Positions 30,500-50,800 of a stretch of DNA of 64,000 nt are shown here, piece after piece (within the stretch, counting starts at the first letter, position 1; every line of letters starts with the position of its first letter). Both the position numbers and the translations under genes were made by a program. The stretch lies in NCBI GenBank assembly GCA_949130485.1, contig OX422197.1, forward strand, positions 1,154,603 through 1,218,602, in the 5' to 3' direction. The notes under the pieces are model-generated. The model was not told where the DNA came from. It worked only from the letters and a program-made list of their open reading frames with translations, and ran no database searches. The DNA comes from Agelas oroides. Lineage: Eukaryota > Porifera > Demospongiae > Agelasida > Agelasidae.

Positions 30500-33058
30500 C
30501 CTGACATCAGCAGAATGGAAAGGGAGGGATTCCCCATAAACTACTTGCAACATTTGACTAAATACTTTAGCCACCACCAGGTGAAAGATATAGAAGTTGT
30601 TAGGTGACAGGCAAAAAGTCTCTGCAAACAAAACTTCAGCTTTTCTAGGTGCACTTTCTGGAACGTCCGCTGCTGTAAGATTAGTGTTTACAGTGACAAG
30701 ATCGAGATAAAGTTACTAAAAATCATTGGCTATTAACACCCAATGAATAACCACTCACAGCACTCGAGCAGCGGGTTGGCCTCCCCCTACAGCTCCACAC
30801 ACTTCTTATACTAACTAAGACACGATAAGGGACAATAGCACCACTAGGACAAATCGCATATACCACAAGAATCAGACCACTACTTTAATGGCATTGTGAC
30901 AAGGGAGATACTAATTTCTGCCTATTTTTCCCTCACACACTCAGGCATGCTGTAAATGGTAATAGTTGTGTAAATCCAAGAACGAGGCTTTGCTAAAAAC
31001 GCAAAGCAGAGGAGCGTCTCTTTCAAGTATCCAGTTCCAGAGAAAATTGGCATTATTTGAGTCTTACTTAGTCTACAGCTAATGGTTGTCGGTACATTAA
31101 CACGAGTGGCACTTGTACATTTTGGGTGCTGAAGAATGTCTAGTATTTTAGTGCAATCACTGCACGTGCTGTGTCTGTACGTAATATGCAGTATCTCTCT
31201 TTCTCTCACTCTGCGATGATTCAAACAGTTTGATGCAATCCTATGAAACAACATGCCACACGAGATATTATATTCACTGGAGCTGTTTCTTGCAGGAAAA
31301 CCAGCTCCTTGTATCATGATTACACCTGCTCAACAGAAGAGCTTAAAACGGGGCCGGCTTCTTTAATACCAATTTGTTCGGTGAATGGTAGCTCACTAAT
31401 TTATTGCATGTATGAACAACCAATGAACCACATCTCCCTCAAAAAAAAAAGGCAGGCCTAGACGTTATACAAAGTCCGAGGATGTTTTTGGCCAATACCA
31501 GGCCTCATCGCCTGCCTTTTTTTTAGGGAGATGTGGTTCAACAATTATTCATGTTCCACATAGCCGACTTTTTTGTCAACCAAAAGCACGACACTTTATG
31601 ATGGCCTGAAACTGCAAGCTCCAGACCCAAGACAGATATACCTGTCACTCAGTAAATCACACTGTTCAGCTGTAATGCTGAAATTGATGTCAGCTGCCTG
31701 CAATCACCCTAGGCTACCTGGTCATATGCCTTTCAGTATGCTTGTATTTCATATCTAACATGTGACTTACTCCATAATTATTACATGTGTGTATGGGGTG
31801 CTTTATGTAGCCATTAGTGAGATTAGCACACATTCAATGGTTGATGTTCTCCGTTCTCTAGCCGGCTAATCTTCGGGGTGAGTACCACGAGTGTACAAGC
31901 TAGTCTCTTGTGTTTTACGACAGTAGCCACTTAGAACGGCAGTTAACAGTGAACGAGAGCAGTCAACAAACGAGTGAACGACATAGTCAGCGAAAAAATT
32001 AACAAGCCTGCAGAAGAATTCAAGTTCCCCTTTCTTGTGAGGCTAGTGACACACATGCACACACACGCAGTCCACCAATAAATTTTTAATCGATGATGAA
32101 TACAATACCTTCCTTTGATGAATATAGCTATAACCAATAAAAAAAGTCATGATTGACTTTAATACAAACGTCATTACTTTAGATCTCAAGTGGCTCTGAG
32201 TTTACTGTTTACTGTAAACAAAAAAGCAAGACACAAAGTTTGGGGTACTGTTCAGTACCTAGGCCCACTTGACTGTGATTTACTAAACTTGCTAGATGCT
32301 CACACCAGTTTTATTGGATAATGTCACAGCACTGCATAGTACAGACAAGTACGCATAACTTAAGGTGAAAACGATTCGATCCAGGATTCTAAAATAAAAA
32401 TCCAGCAGAACAATTACCCATCTCAAACATGAATATAAAGGTGTCAGACATCACGGCTACCTGGCTCACCTTCCCTGACTTGCAGCACTCAATGTGGATG
32501 AGTGGAGGCAGACCGGGAGGAATCCCTCCGCCACATTCTTCTTCTAGCTCTCGTTTAGTTCCCACGTCACCGTCATCCTCCAAATCACCAGGTTGCTCCA
32601 ACCGTCCTCCCGGAAAAGACCACTTGTGTGGTGACGCTGAATTCGGGCCTCTCCTCTGCAGCAGACACTGGACAAAGCTGTTACCAGGGCAACGACACAC
32701 GACTCCAAGACCAACTTTTGGTTTCTGATACGCTGTACTGTAGGGGTTTGGGTGGTACATTGGAGGGCCCATGGGGATGGGGTGGTGTATATGCCACCCA
32801 TCTGCTGCCATGACTTCTGGTATATATTGTATGACAGTGCAAACGCTTCTTGTCTGAAGGTGTGGCACGTCACAGCGAGTGCACACGATAAATTGTTCTG
32901 ACCTCAGGCGCTAAAGATGTTCTTCCCTCGGGTGTCACGTTACTGGTGTTGTATAACCAAACACTGATGATTTTGGATTTAGTTAGACAATTGTTTCAAT
33001 GGAATTCAAAAGGTGGTCGGCGTGTGTAACTTACGCCACGAATATTGCTTCCGAGCAT
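29942..33058 (-). CDS. Nudix hydrolase family protein
   Basis: Minus-strand exons: 33058-33035 (tentative, eight codons from ATG, perfect GTAAGT donor), 32910-32470 and 30292-29942, all joined in phase 0. The centre has KPKVGLGVVCRC and KWSFPGGRLE, then the catalytic helix RELEEECGG (Nudix REUXEEXGU). The spacing between the glycine-rich start and REL is longer than the 23-residue canon. The last exon supplies LYHVYVVD, the typical strand after the helix, and GYCWVDMSAL, the usual WV-L element near the end of the fold. Nudix enzymes hydrolyse nucleoside diphosphates linked to another moiety, but the substrate cannot be read. A CxxC near the N-terminus (CTRC) is unexplained. The first exon is the least certain part; the domain itself is clear. 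Confidence 0.7.
30293..32469 (-). other. Long intron of the Nudix gene
   Basis: No second gene is evident. It has a CA run (30468-30499) and an inverted pair of the dispersed ACATCTCCCT/AGGGAGATGTGG repeat (about 31425-31560). An open segment at 30621-30506, with acceptor- and donor-like ends, could be an optional exon but is not needed to complete the Nudix fold. Confidence 0.45.
31425..31560. repeat. Inverted pair of a dispersed repeat
   Basis: AACCACATCTCCCTCAAAA at the left and its reverse complement TTTTTAGGGAGATGTGGTT at the right flank about 80 bp, giving a hairpin. Single copies of the same motif occur near 10000, 20040 and 61900. Confidence 0.7.
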
Positions 33059-33365
33059 GCCCGTAGCAGCAGGCTGACAAGATATGTCCGTCTGTCCTTG
33101 CTCCCGCAAGCAGGTGAGGGCCTCACTGTGTATGCCAGGTGCTCCGATGGGTCCAAAAAGGGCTATCTTTTTGTCTCGAATGTCTGTGAACACAAGGATT
33201 CTAGTGCAAATTTCGGACCGTACCCCAAGGTTGCAGCTCACGTTTCTGTCACGCGCAAATTGGCACAGCGCGCGCGCGCGCAATCACAGTTAGCCACACC
33301 CACACACGCGAGTGGCATGTGCTAAGTATTCATTATAACAACAGCAATATTTATACACTTGACCC

Positions 33366-42085
<8,720 letters not shown>

Positions 42086-42366
42086 GATGTTATAGCAGTC
42101 CCTCCAGATCACAACATGACTGAGTTTGATTTCTAAAAGGTGCGCACCACAGAAAAACAAACGTAACTATGGCAGCCAGTATTGGAATGTTGATAACTCT
42201 ATCGCGCGCGCCGCATACGTGGACGGTTCCGGTTGCTGTACCGGTACCGTCCCGTTATCAACATTCCCGGTCCAAATTATGTAGCCTCGTTCCCAGGCTC
42301 CCCACATTTACTTCTGAAGCATTTACTAAAGCCATGATCTAAAATCAGTCAGACTCTCAACCTCAG
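42086..42366. promoter_or_regulatory. Divergent (bidirectional) promoter interval, KIFAP3 / glycosyltransferase
   Basis: About 280 bp separate the two divergent start codons. A perfect 14-bp inverted pair, GGAATGTTGATAAC (42184-42197) and GTTATCAACATTCC (42254-42267), flanks a CpG-rich core with GCGCGCGC. A fragment of the TAGCCT foldback family is at 42279-42301. The promoter role is inferred from position. Confidence 0.55.
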
Positions 42367-43897
42367 ATGGCAAAGTCAGACCGAGTGATGTGCTGCTTTT
42401 GGTTTGTGTGCCTGTGGGCAGTATTAATATCGCCCACTCTTCTGCTGATGTATCACGGGTTGCACAGTACATCATCAGGTTAGCACCATGTAAGCTGTTA
42501 TTTGCTGCTCCAGAAAACATTTGTGTGTCAACTGTATACTTTTTCCTACAGATAGCTGGATAAAGTTGGTGTATGGTCAACTTAGCCACAAGTCTGGTCA
42601 CACTGTGCAATGGAAGTCTTATCTTCTTGCTCTGGGCTTTTCTGAGCAGCTGAGTGCTGCTACAAGCACAATGTTGACGTTAAGCACACTTGCTGCTGAC
42701 TGGCATGCAACTCTTGTAGATCCTGTTCTAGTAGACTCACACATATTCGGCTTGAGAGGCTTTCTCCCCCCTATGTTTGCTAATACCACAGAAAAGCAAA
42801 CTGTTACACTATCAGAGATTTATGACGTGGCAAAAATCAATCGAGTACTTAAAACATACGTCTCTCCACATCTCAGTATGGTTTCTACTGAATACTTTCT
42901 GGCCAATGCACCGAGGGACATCACTTTACTTCATTTCATTGACAAAAGTCACATAGGGGTCCGGGAGTTTGCTTTTCATTTATCTGAAACAATTTCCGTT
43001 GAAAACACTTTCCAAAACACCAATACCTCTATTGTTGATTGTTCGTTAGGGCATGATGCAAGTGCCTTGCAGCAAAGGTTGGAATATCACCTTAATGCAA
43101 TGAAGAGTTCCCTCAAGGTGCAGAGTGGAAATTTTACAGTGAAGAAATTCCTGTGTTTGGACTCCTGTTTTGTGTTCAGGAGTCATGTTCTATTGCAGAA
43201 CCTCTCTCTTCCAGGGACTGTCATTTTTACAAATTGGCATGGCTGTGGCCTCAGAAACTGCTCCATATTTCACAAGGGAAACTACCAACTGCTTAGAAAA
43301 CCAAGGAACTCCCCAAAATTTCGTCCCATTATTCTCACTCAGAAAGCATTCCAAGTTGGTCATATGGCGTATACTCTACATCACCCCAACATTCAGAAAG
43401 TTGCACGAGATTATTTGAGTGCCTGTGGGATAAAACGGCCATTCATTGGTGTTCACATTAGGCTAGAAAGACTCATGATGAATGAAGTAACACTGAAAAA
43501 TAACTCCTACATCAAGTATTGTTTGCAAAACCTGGAAAAGATCTTGAGTGATCTGAAAAAGCAGTTCGGTTTGCACAGGAGGCTGCTATTTACTGACATG
43601 GGGAAGTATGGCACTGATAGTTGCTGGAATAAAAGGTACTGTAGAAGAGATCGGCTTTTCTCAATGTTAGAGGGGCTTGGATTGACTGTCAGTTCCTATA
43701 ACCCAAAAGTGTTGAATGGCACAGAGAACAGTGGATATGTTTCCTTGGTAGAAATGAACATGATGGCTCTTGGGGAGAAGTTGGTTTTGGTTGGAGGTGG
43801 TGGATTTGAAGTAAACCTTCAAGGCAGGTTTTTATCATTGAATCACAGGGTGGAGGATGTATATCGTGTATGTTGCAACAGAACATCAAGAATATGA
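42367..43897 (+). CDS. Type II membrane glycosyltransferase, O-fucosyltransferase-like
   Basis: Two exons: 42367-42478 and 42552-43897, joined in phase 1, 485 residues. Exon 1 encodes a short cytosolic N-terminus and a single hydrophobic signal anchor (residues about 8-28, CCFWFVCLWAVLISPTLLL), typical of Golgi/ER type II enzymes. The luminal part has several N-glycosylation sequons. It carries the donor-binding style motif FIGVHIRLER, then LLFTDMGKYGTDSCW, a SLVEMNMMALGEKLV segment and GGGGFE near the end, a pattern seen in GDP-fucose O-fucosyltransferase-like families. Transfer of a sugar, probably fucose, to secreted proteins is an inference. The start is well supported because it supplies the membrane anchor. 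Confidence 0.75.
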
Positions 43898-44196
43898 ATT
43901 TTATTTTACCTCACTTTTGGCTGCAGTCTTATGGTCCGGTGTCCATGTGAATAAATACTGAGGCTTTAGGGCCGGGCTATTTTTCTCTCTGCATGCAGAA
44001 AAATAATCTGCACCTATCAATTGTATGCCTGCCTCCCCCCCTAACATACAATGCTGGGAAATCAGAGGGGGATTCGCTTGTTTCACCGCAAAATGTGGCC
44101 CAGAGTTGGGGTGTTTGCCTATACTCAATACCTCATAGTGTTTAGTTTTTTTTGCATGAAAAGCTCTGCAGTTGGTGCACACATTGGCTATCAGCA

Positions 44197-45201
44197 TAGC
44201 CTCGTTCCCAGGCCTTCGATCACAGCTAACGCGGTGGAAGGCCTGGTAAAACCCCTACGTAGAATGACGTCAGGTAGACGTCTGGAGGCGTGGCACTTCC
44301 GGTCTATGCAAAAGAACGCTACAATAGCGCGTTCACAACTACTCGACGGTCCATATCGAGCAGCCTTGGTGACGCTCCTTGTGTTCAGAAAGGCGCTCAC
44401 AGTTGTACCGAAGCGACGCTCACAAGCTCCTGGTGACACAAGTCAACGCAGCGCAGCTAAAACCGTACAAACGATTGAAGCTGATCGAAAACACGGCTTT
44501 AATTCCTGGCTTCAGAACTCTGCACACTTCGTGGCTGAGACGGCTTTCTGAACACGAAGAGCTTCACCAAGATTGCTCGATATTGATTGTCCGGTTGTTG
44601 TGAGCGAGCTGTTGTAGCGAGCTGTTATAGCGTTCCTTGGCAAAGACCGGAAGTGCCACGCCTCCAGACGTCTACCTGACGTCATTCTACGTAGGAGTTT
44701 TACCAGGCCTTCCACAGGCCACCGCGTTAGTAGTCTCGTGCCCAGACCCCACCCCTCACGAGGAGGAAAAGGGGTCTGGTTACAATACGACATCCCGCTC
44801 GACCCTTGAGGGGCGTAACCAAATGCCATTGTCATAAATTGTAAGCGAGCACGTGGGATAATTGCATAGTGCGAAGAGTGAGAAATGGTTTTACCATGGA
44901 AGATAGCACGCCTTTTTGTACGCAGTGCAGAGTATCTCTGCCGCTCACCCAAGCGAAGAACTATGTCCACTTCAGTTGAAGCGCCATCGTCATTTTATAA
45001 ACCCGCACTATTTCTGACACGTGAGCTTCATGTAATTATTACTCTAACTGTGCTGTGGTTGGTCATTTCACATGCCAGACGGCTACGTCACTGGGTCGAG
45101 CGGGATGTCGTATTGTAACCAGACCCTTTTCCTCGTGAGGGGTGGGGTCTGGGCACGAGACTACCGCGTTAGCTGTGATCGAAGGCCTGGGAACGAGGCT
45201 A
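44197..45201. mobile_element. Foldback element A, TAGCCT family, 9-bp TSD
   Basis: Ends TAGCCTCGTTCCCAGGCC and GGCCTGGGAACGAGGCTA. Flanked by the perfect 9-bp repeat CTATCAGCA (44188-44196, 45202-45210). Long arms continue inside with TACGTAGAATGACGTCAGG and its reverse complement near 44670-44700. The right arm is interrupted by element B. No transposase is present. Confidence 0.9.
44731..45163. mobile_element. Foldback element B, TAGTCTC family, nested in A, 9-bp TSD
   Basis: Ends TAGTCTCGTGCCCAGACC and GGTCTGGGCACGAGACTA. Flanked by the 9-bp repeat CCGCGTTAG (44722-44730, 45164-45172). Arms include the reverse complementary AATACGACATCCCGCTCGAC. Removing B with one TSD restores the right arm of element A. 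Confidence 0.9.
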
Positions 45202-45905
45202 CTATCAGCACACAATGATAATTACTTAACCATCATTCCCAGGCTCCCACACGGCCTGGGAACGAGGTTATCTACGCGTACAACTCATGCTCGGATTTGG
45301 GAATGGGACTAGAGCCTTGCGTTAATGAGCCGCACAGCCTCATGACAGAAGCACTTCCAACTGACCGTCTTCAAGTGAGAAAGCACTCTTTATGTCAGGG
45401 AGGGAAGTATAATAGGGCGTAGTATAGCGTGCCACAACTTTGCCATATCTTTCTGAAGTGACAGAAATTATAGCGCACGTAGTATGTGTGTGTTGTTTGG
45501 CTATGATTGATACTGTAGCTACTAGTTATGGTATCTATGATGCATACACAAATTTTTAGATCACTATCCCAGTGATTAAGACACTCTGGGGTCAGTTGCT
45601 GGGGTTGTTCTCCTATAATAGTAATTAGGGGGACATATGGATAATTAATTTTCCTAGGGGGTCAGCAATTACCGGTAGCTGTCCAGGGGGTGTATAGGAG
45701 TAAAATGAATTTTTGTCCTGGGGGGGAAATAGAAAGTATCCTCTTCCGAGGGGGGTGTATGCTTAATAAATGGAATAGCACATTTCTATCGCAGCAGCTG
45801 TTAACTTGTTGTGGTCTTCTATATCTGTAGGCAACCTCATGAACTGGTGAGTGCACCAAACTGGCAAAACTTGGAGAACACAAGACGTGCGATTATTGAA
45901 TACAA

Positions 45906-47513
45906 ATGGCGACAGCTGCCTTTCCACAATCTCAAGAGCACCACAGCAAAGAGCTACAGTGTGCACTTTGTATTGAGAGCTTCCAAGATGCCCGGATACT
46001 GCCTTGCTTCCACACATTCTGTGCCAGCTGTTTACAGCGTGCATGCCTGCAGCATAACACAAGGAACACACAAACAGTCTACTGTCCCATTTGCATGGAT
46101 GAGAGTGAGCTGCCTTCAAATGGAATCCAGGGACTTCCAAGAAACATGTACGTTCAGAACCTCCAAGACCTTCAGCGAGCACCTTCTCCACTATTGCCAA
46201 GGTGTGATCTGTGCACTGATAACGAGACTGCTGTCTGCTATTGTGAGATTTGTGGCTGCCATTTGTGTGAATTTTGTGAGCAAGCCCATCAACGACAGTG
46301 GAAAACATCTGAACATCCCCTGATCCCAGTGCAGGGGAAAACAACTCTCATGCATCGCTGTACCTCAAATGTTTCCGTTCATCCCAAAGTCTGTGAGTCC
46401 CACCCAAACGAGCACCTGAGGCTCTTTTGTAATTCCTGTAACATACCAATATGCCAGGAGTGTACCGTAGAGGAACATCATGACCACAAATTTCTCCCCC
46501 TTGAGGATGTAAACATGCAGTACTCCGAGATCATTGAAAGTCTCCTTGGACAAACCCCACCTCTAATCGCTGCCCTGAATGAGTCAATGAAAAGCATTGA
46601 GTTTATGCTGAGTAGTATTCAAGATCGTACGGAAATGGTTGCCCATGAGATCTGTGACTCCATCGATGCTCGAATGAGGGCTCTACAGGAGCACAAACGC
46701 TCCCTTCTGAATCAGCTGGATGCCATAAAACAGTGCAAGGAGAACATTTTAGAGCGTCAGCTGGAGGAAGTGAAACGAATTCTTGATGATTTGAATGTCT
46801 ACAGCAACTTGGCTGCCAAGGCACTTGAACAAGGCAACCCTTCCGCTGCCTTTTCATCTGAAGAAGTGCCTGTGGCTGCTCACCTTGAAGAGTTATTGAG
46901 CTTCAATCATGACTTTTACCCTGAAGAGGATGACTATATTCAGTTCAGTCCGAACCTCCCAGCTGGACAGAGCAGAGGATTTGAGATGTTTGGAATCTTG
47001 AACTCTCGAGGACCATCAGCAGCACACTCCGTTGTCGAGGGAGAAGGTCTCTTTGAGGCCAGACAGCGAAAGATGACTGGTTTTCTTGTGACCATTCATG
47101 ATCGTTTTGGAGAGAGACGGCTCAGCGGTGGTGACAAAGTGGAGGCTCTTTTGCACAGCCGGAGTGGGACGATGGTGAATACAACAGTCACTGACAATGG
47201 GGATGGGACGTATCAAGTCCTATATACCCCTGAATCCATTGGGGAACACCGTCTGTCAGTGCTCATAGATGGCAAACATGTGAGAGCAAGTCCGTTTGTC
47301 GTAAATGTTCGTCCAAAGCGAAAAAAGCACCGTGGCATCTTCCACTGCTGCACGTTTTGCTCTTCGGAAGGCAAGAAGCATGTGAGATGCGGGTGTGGGG
47401 GGGTGATGCCAGGTGGGTACAGTGGGTGTGGCCATGGTCACCCTGGTCACCCTGGCTGCCATCATTGGTCCTGTTGTGGCAGCACCGTTGAAAAGTCGGA
47501 ATGTCTGCTGTAA
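45906..47513 (+). CDS. TRIM45: TRIM45-like RING/B-box/filamin-repeat protein
   Basis: The coding sequence is a single exon of 535 residues. A RING finger (about 18-64: CALC, CFHTFCASC, CPIC) is followed by a first B-box (about 99-135) and a second B-box (about 163-205: CESH, CNSCNIPICQEC, HHDH). Then come a coiled coil (about 215-310) and a filamin-type Ig domain (about 370-465: GSPFVVNV-like ending ASPFVVNV). A Cys/His/Gly-rich tail has FHCCTFCSS and GCGHGHPGHPGCHHW before HWSCCGSTVEKSEC. This order and the unusual tail are those of TRIM45. By family it would be a RING E3 ubiquitin ligase; substrates cannot be told. The ATG sits in a good context (ACAAATGGC). Spliced 5' UTR exons are possible. 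Confidence 0.92.
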   Translation: MATAAFPQSQEHHSKELQCALCIESFQDARILPCFHTFCASCLQRACLQHNTRNTQTVYCPICMDESELPSNGIQGLPRNMYVQNLQDLQRAPSPLLPRCDLCTDNETAVCYCEICGCHLCEFCEQAHQRQWKTSEHPLIPVQGKTTLMHRCTSNVSVHPKVCESHPNEHLRLFCNSCNIPICQECTVEEHHDHKFLPLEDVNMQYSEIIESLLGQTPPLIAALNESMKSIEFMLSSIQDRTEMVAHEICDSIDARMRALQEHKRSLLNQLDAIKQCKENILERQLEEVKRILDDLNVYSNLAAKALEQGNPSAAFSSEEVPVAAHLEELLSFNHDFYPEEDDYIQFSPNLPAGQSRGFEMFGILNSRGPSAAHSVVEGEGLFEARQRKMTGFLVTIHDRFGERRLSGGDKVEALLHSRSGTMVNTTVTDNGDGTYQVLYTPESIGEHRLSVLIDGKHVRASPFVVNVRPKRKKHRGIFHCCTFCSSEGKKHVRCGCGGVMPGGYSGCGHGHPGHPGCHHWSCCGSTVEKSECLL

Positions 47514-47834
47514 AATACACTAGATCCCCTCCTCTCACTCACACATACATCCTTATTGTAAATCAGTCACAATTCTCAACTGATTGTTGTACAATGTGTG
47601 TACACATAATTATATTTATGATGAACAGCGGTGGCTTCGCCCATAGCTCCACCTCTTTGCCAGATTACAGCGGAAATAACTTCCTAGGATCTGGGCACGG
47701 GATCGGGACTGAGGCTCCTGGCTCGCCCCAGGGCGAGCCTGGGAACGAGGCTAGGCTCCTAGACCGGGGAGTAAGCGGAAACAGTCGTGCTGTTCTGAGT
47801 TGTTGACGGTTGTGCGTCTGCCTTGCGCTGGGGG

Positions 47835-50800
47835 ATGTCGCAAGAAGGAGACGGAGACGATCTTAACAGATCGCAGAGCAAAACAGAGTCTGCTCGTGAT
47901 CAGATTTTCAACCAGTTTTTCGAGGTAACCGATTTCCAAGAGATCCAAAAGAGCTTCCGAACTCTTTGCGATGCAATCGAAGCCAGCGGATGCGAGGGCT
48001 TGGCTCTTTACGCATCGCTGAAGAGGGAGCTAACATCATGGAAGTGCTGTCAACTGTGGAAGTTGTTAGACGCGCGAGCGTCGCTTCCCGAGTACGCAGA
48101 TCAGAAAGCCTGTGAGAAAATGAGAGTACTAATCGTGGGAGGGGGGCCAGTGGGACTGCGTGCAGCCATTGAAGCCGCCCTGCTCGGTGCTAGGGTGGAC
48201 CTGGTGGAGAAGAGAACTAGCTTCTCCCGAAACAACTCGCTCCATTTATGGCCATTTCTCATCACGGACCTGCGCGGTCTGGGAGCCAAGAAGTTCTACG
48301 GGAAATTCTGCGCCGGAGCAATCGACCATATCTGTAAGTGCTGCATCACTGCACGCATGCTTATGAATCTACCTAGGCGTTGCAAGCTGGATGGCAGGCT
48401 GTACCGTGGTGCAGCCATCAAGCCATATATAGTCAGAGAATTAGAGTGATACCCGGTAGTAAACACTGTGCAAAATGTGCCCAGATTCATCATATTGTGA
48501 ATATCTTCATCTTGACAAGAATGCTTTGAATTGCTAGCATGTCTCGAAATGTGACATTTGCTGAGTTGCGTATGTTCCCCTTTTGTCTGTCAATGTTTCA
48601 CATTTTCGTTCATCTTCACACAAGTGATGGCTGGCCAAGGTTTGTAGTGCGTACAAATTATGGAGAGATCACTTTTGCAGATTCTGGAACAGCAATTTGC
48701 TATTACATTGGACAAACTTTCAAACATGAACATTTGGCCAACGTAATGGAAAAGTTCTGTTCTGGAATCCATGAAAGAAACCACACATTGCATTTCAACA
48801 ATCTGTATACATTGTGTTACAGTCTGTGAGGTACTGACTGTTGAGGGATTCGGATTTACAAAATTTATTGTTCCTCCTCGACCACTTTGTCAATTTACAT
48901 GCTAGCAGACTTATTATCATCTCCTTCCTCTCAGTGAGGTCACTTGCTTCTAGTGAATGCTAAATAGCTCGCTAGTGAATCCACAGCGCTACAAAGTACT
49001 AATCAACTAGCAAATGCTGTATCTCATTCCAGCTGGCTGTGGCAGTACGTGGGTTGCTAGGGGTAACATCCAACCAGTTACATTCCCCAGACAGGACAGT
49101 ATTCGCCCTTTGGGCTCATGCTGGTCCGTCTGGGGAATGTAACTATTATATGCAATCTTTAAAAGTGAGTGTGTGATGGAAGAGGGTTCATATGAAGCAA
49201 GCAGTGATGAGAAATAGTTAATCTCACAGCCTAAGGGCAGTAGCATGTTCACAGTTTTCACATGCGCTTGTCTGTCTCTCCGTCCCTGTCTAACAGGTAT
49301 CAAGATTCTCCAGAGTATTCTACTTAAAGTGTGCCTCCTGCTCGGCGTGAAAGTCTACTCGGGAGTGAAATTCACAGGGCTTGTGGAGCCCAAGAATGCA
49401 AACGGCGGGTGGACAGCAACTGTCACTCCCGCTTCATCTCCAGTCTCCTCTTGTACCTTTGACATCATTCTTGGTGCTGACGGGAAACAGAACAGCCTTC
49501 CAGGGTTTCGTTCAAAGGAGTTCCGTGCAAAACTAGCACTTGCAATCACCGTCAATTTTGTGAATCACAACACAAAACAAGAAGCGGCTGTTCCAGAGAT
49601 TGGTGGGGTTTCGTACCATTTTAACCAGCGGTTCTTTGACACTCTCTCGGCGAAGCATCAGATTGACCTGGAGAACATTGTATACTACAAGGATGAGACT
49701 CACTACTTTGTGATGACGGCCAAAAAACAGAGCCTGTTGAAGAAGCGGGTGCTCAAAGATGTAAGTGTAAAACATAGTTCACATCTCTCCTCTTTGCCCA
49801 GATAACAGGTCAGAAATATCTCCCCTGCTGAAGAAAGGGAAGGAGGGGGGGGGGAGTAGGGTGCTGTGGTAGCAATGTGTAAAACAACCAACCCCAGGAA
49901 ACTATTACGGGATTAGGAGAAATAATGAACTGTTTTCTGTGTCAACACTGATTCGTAAACCAATCCTGATACTGTACATTACTATATCTACTAAAGGTAT
50001 ATGCAAATACCCAGTGGTAATGACAGCCCCCCACACCGTACTGCAGAGGAGCGAGGCAGTCACCTATGACAGTGAACACTGCAGCAAGCATGAGAGAATT
50101 ATGAATGACTAATCGCCATGGTTACCACTTGCTTTGATGTAGACCTCAGTTAGCACATGACGTTTCCTCAGAGGAGATTAGAAGCTAGTGTACACCACTT
50201 AACTCACTGAAGAAACAGTTTTGCTGTTTTAACCATTGTGGTCATCCTGGTTGAGAGAAGCTGAGGAGACAGCGGTTATGAGAGGCTTTGAGATTGGTAG
50301 TAGAGGCTAGCTGTGTAAGACAAATGGAAAGACTTGGTTTCTTACCCTTTTCCTCATCCAGAATGGGGCAAAGACAACGAGGAAACTGGATGTATTGCAC
50401 AATTAGTCACTATAGTATGGAACTAAAATACTCATTGTGGGTAGCCATTAGCCTCATTCTCAGGTCCCGCCCAGCTTTCCATCGCTTTCAGCACGGAAAA
50501 GTGGGAGAGGGCCTGGTATCTTTTCTCACATGAGTGACATCAGGATGGAAAGGATGGTAGAAAGGGTTTAATTGTGCGTTGGCAGACTAGGCCCAGAATA
50601 GCAAAAAGAGCCAAGGTACGAGGTAACTTACCTCACGTATCTAGCAATCGGGGGCCGACTGTCGTACACACCAAGCGTTGAGCGTGTAGTTGGTTGAAAA
50701 TACGTGAAACGCAGCCTGTAGTTCTGCAAATTTCCGATTATGTCATGCTCACGTGAGAAAAGATACCAGGCTCTCCCCGCTTTTCCGTACTGAAAGCGAC

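Larger units (their letters stand above)
43898..45905. other. Intergenic region dominated by nested foldback elements
   Basis: Contains the 1-kb element 44197-45201 with another element inserted in it (44731-45163), a small TAGCCT-family fragment near 45235-45270, and about 650 bp of unique sequence that probably includes the TRIM45-like promoter and 5' UTR. No other gene is seen. Confidence 0.55.

Noticed and set aside
30506..30621. Possible extra Nudix exon (FCLSPNNFYIFHLVVAKVF)
   Set aside because: The Nudix fold is complete without it, because the GTGAGC donor at 32469 joins directly to the last exon in phase 0. It remains only a possible alternative exon.
32999..33325. 108-codon plus-strand open frame between KIFAP3 and the Nudix gene
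   Set aside because: It overlaps the probable Nudix first exon and promoter on the other strand and has no recognisable motif.
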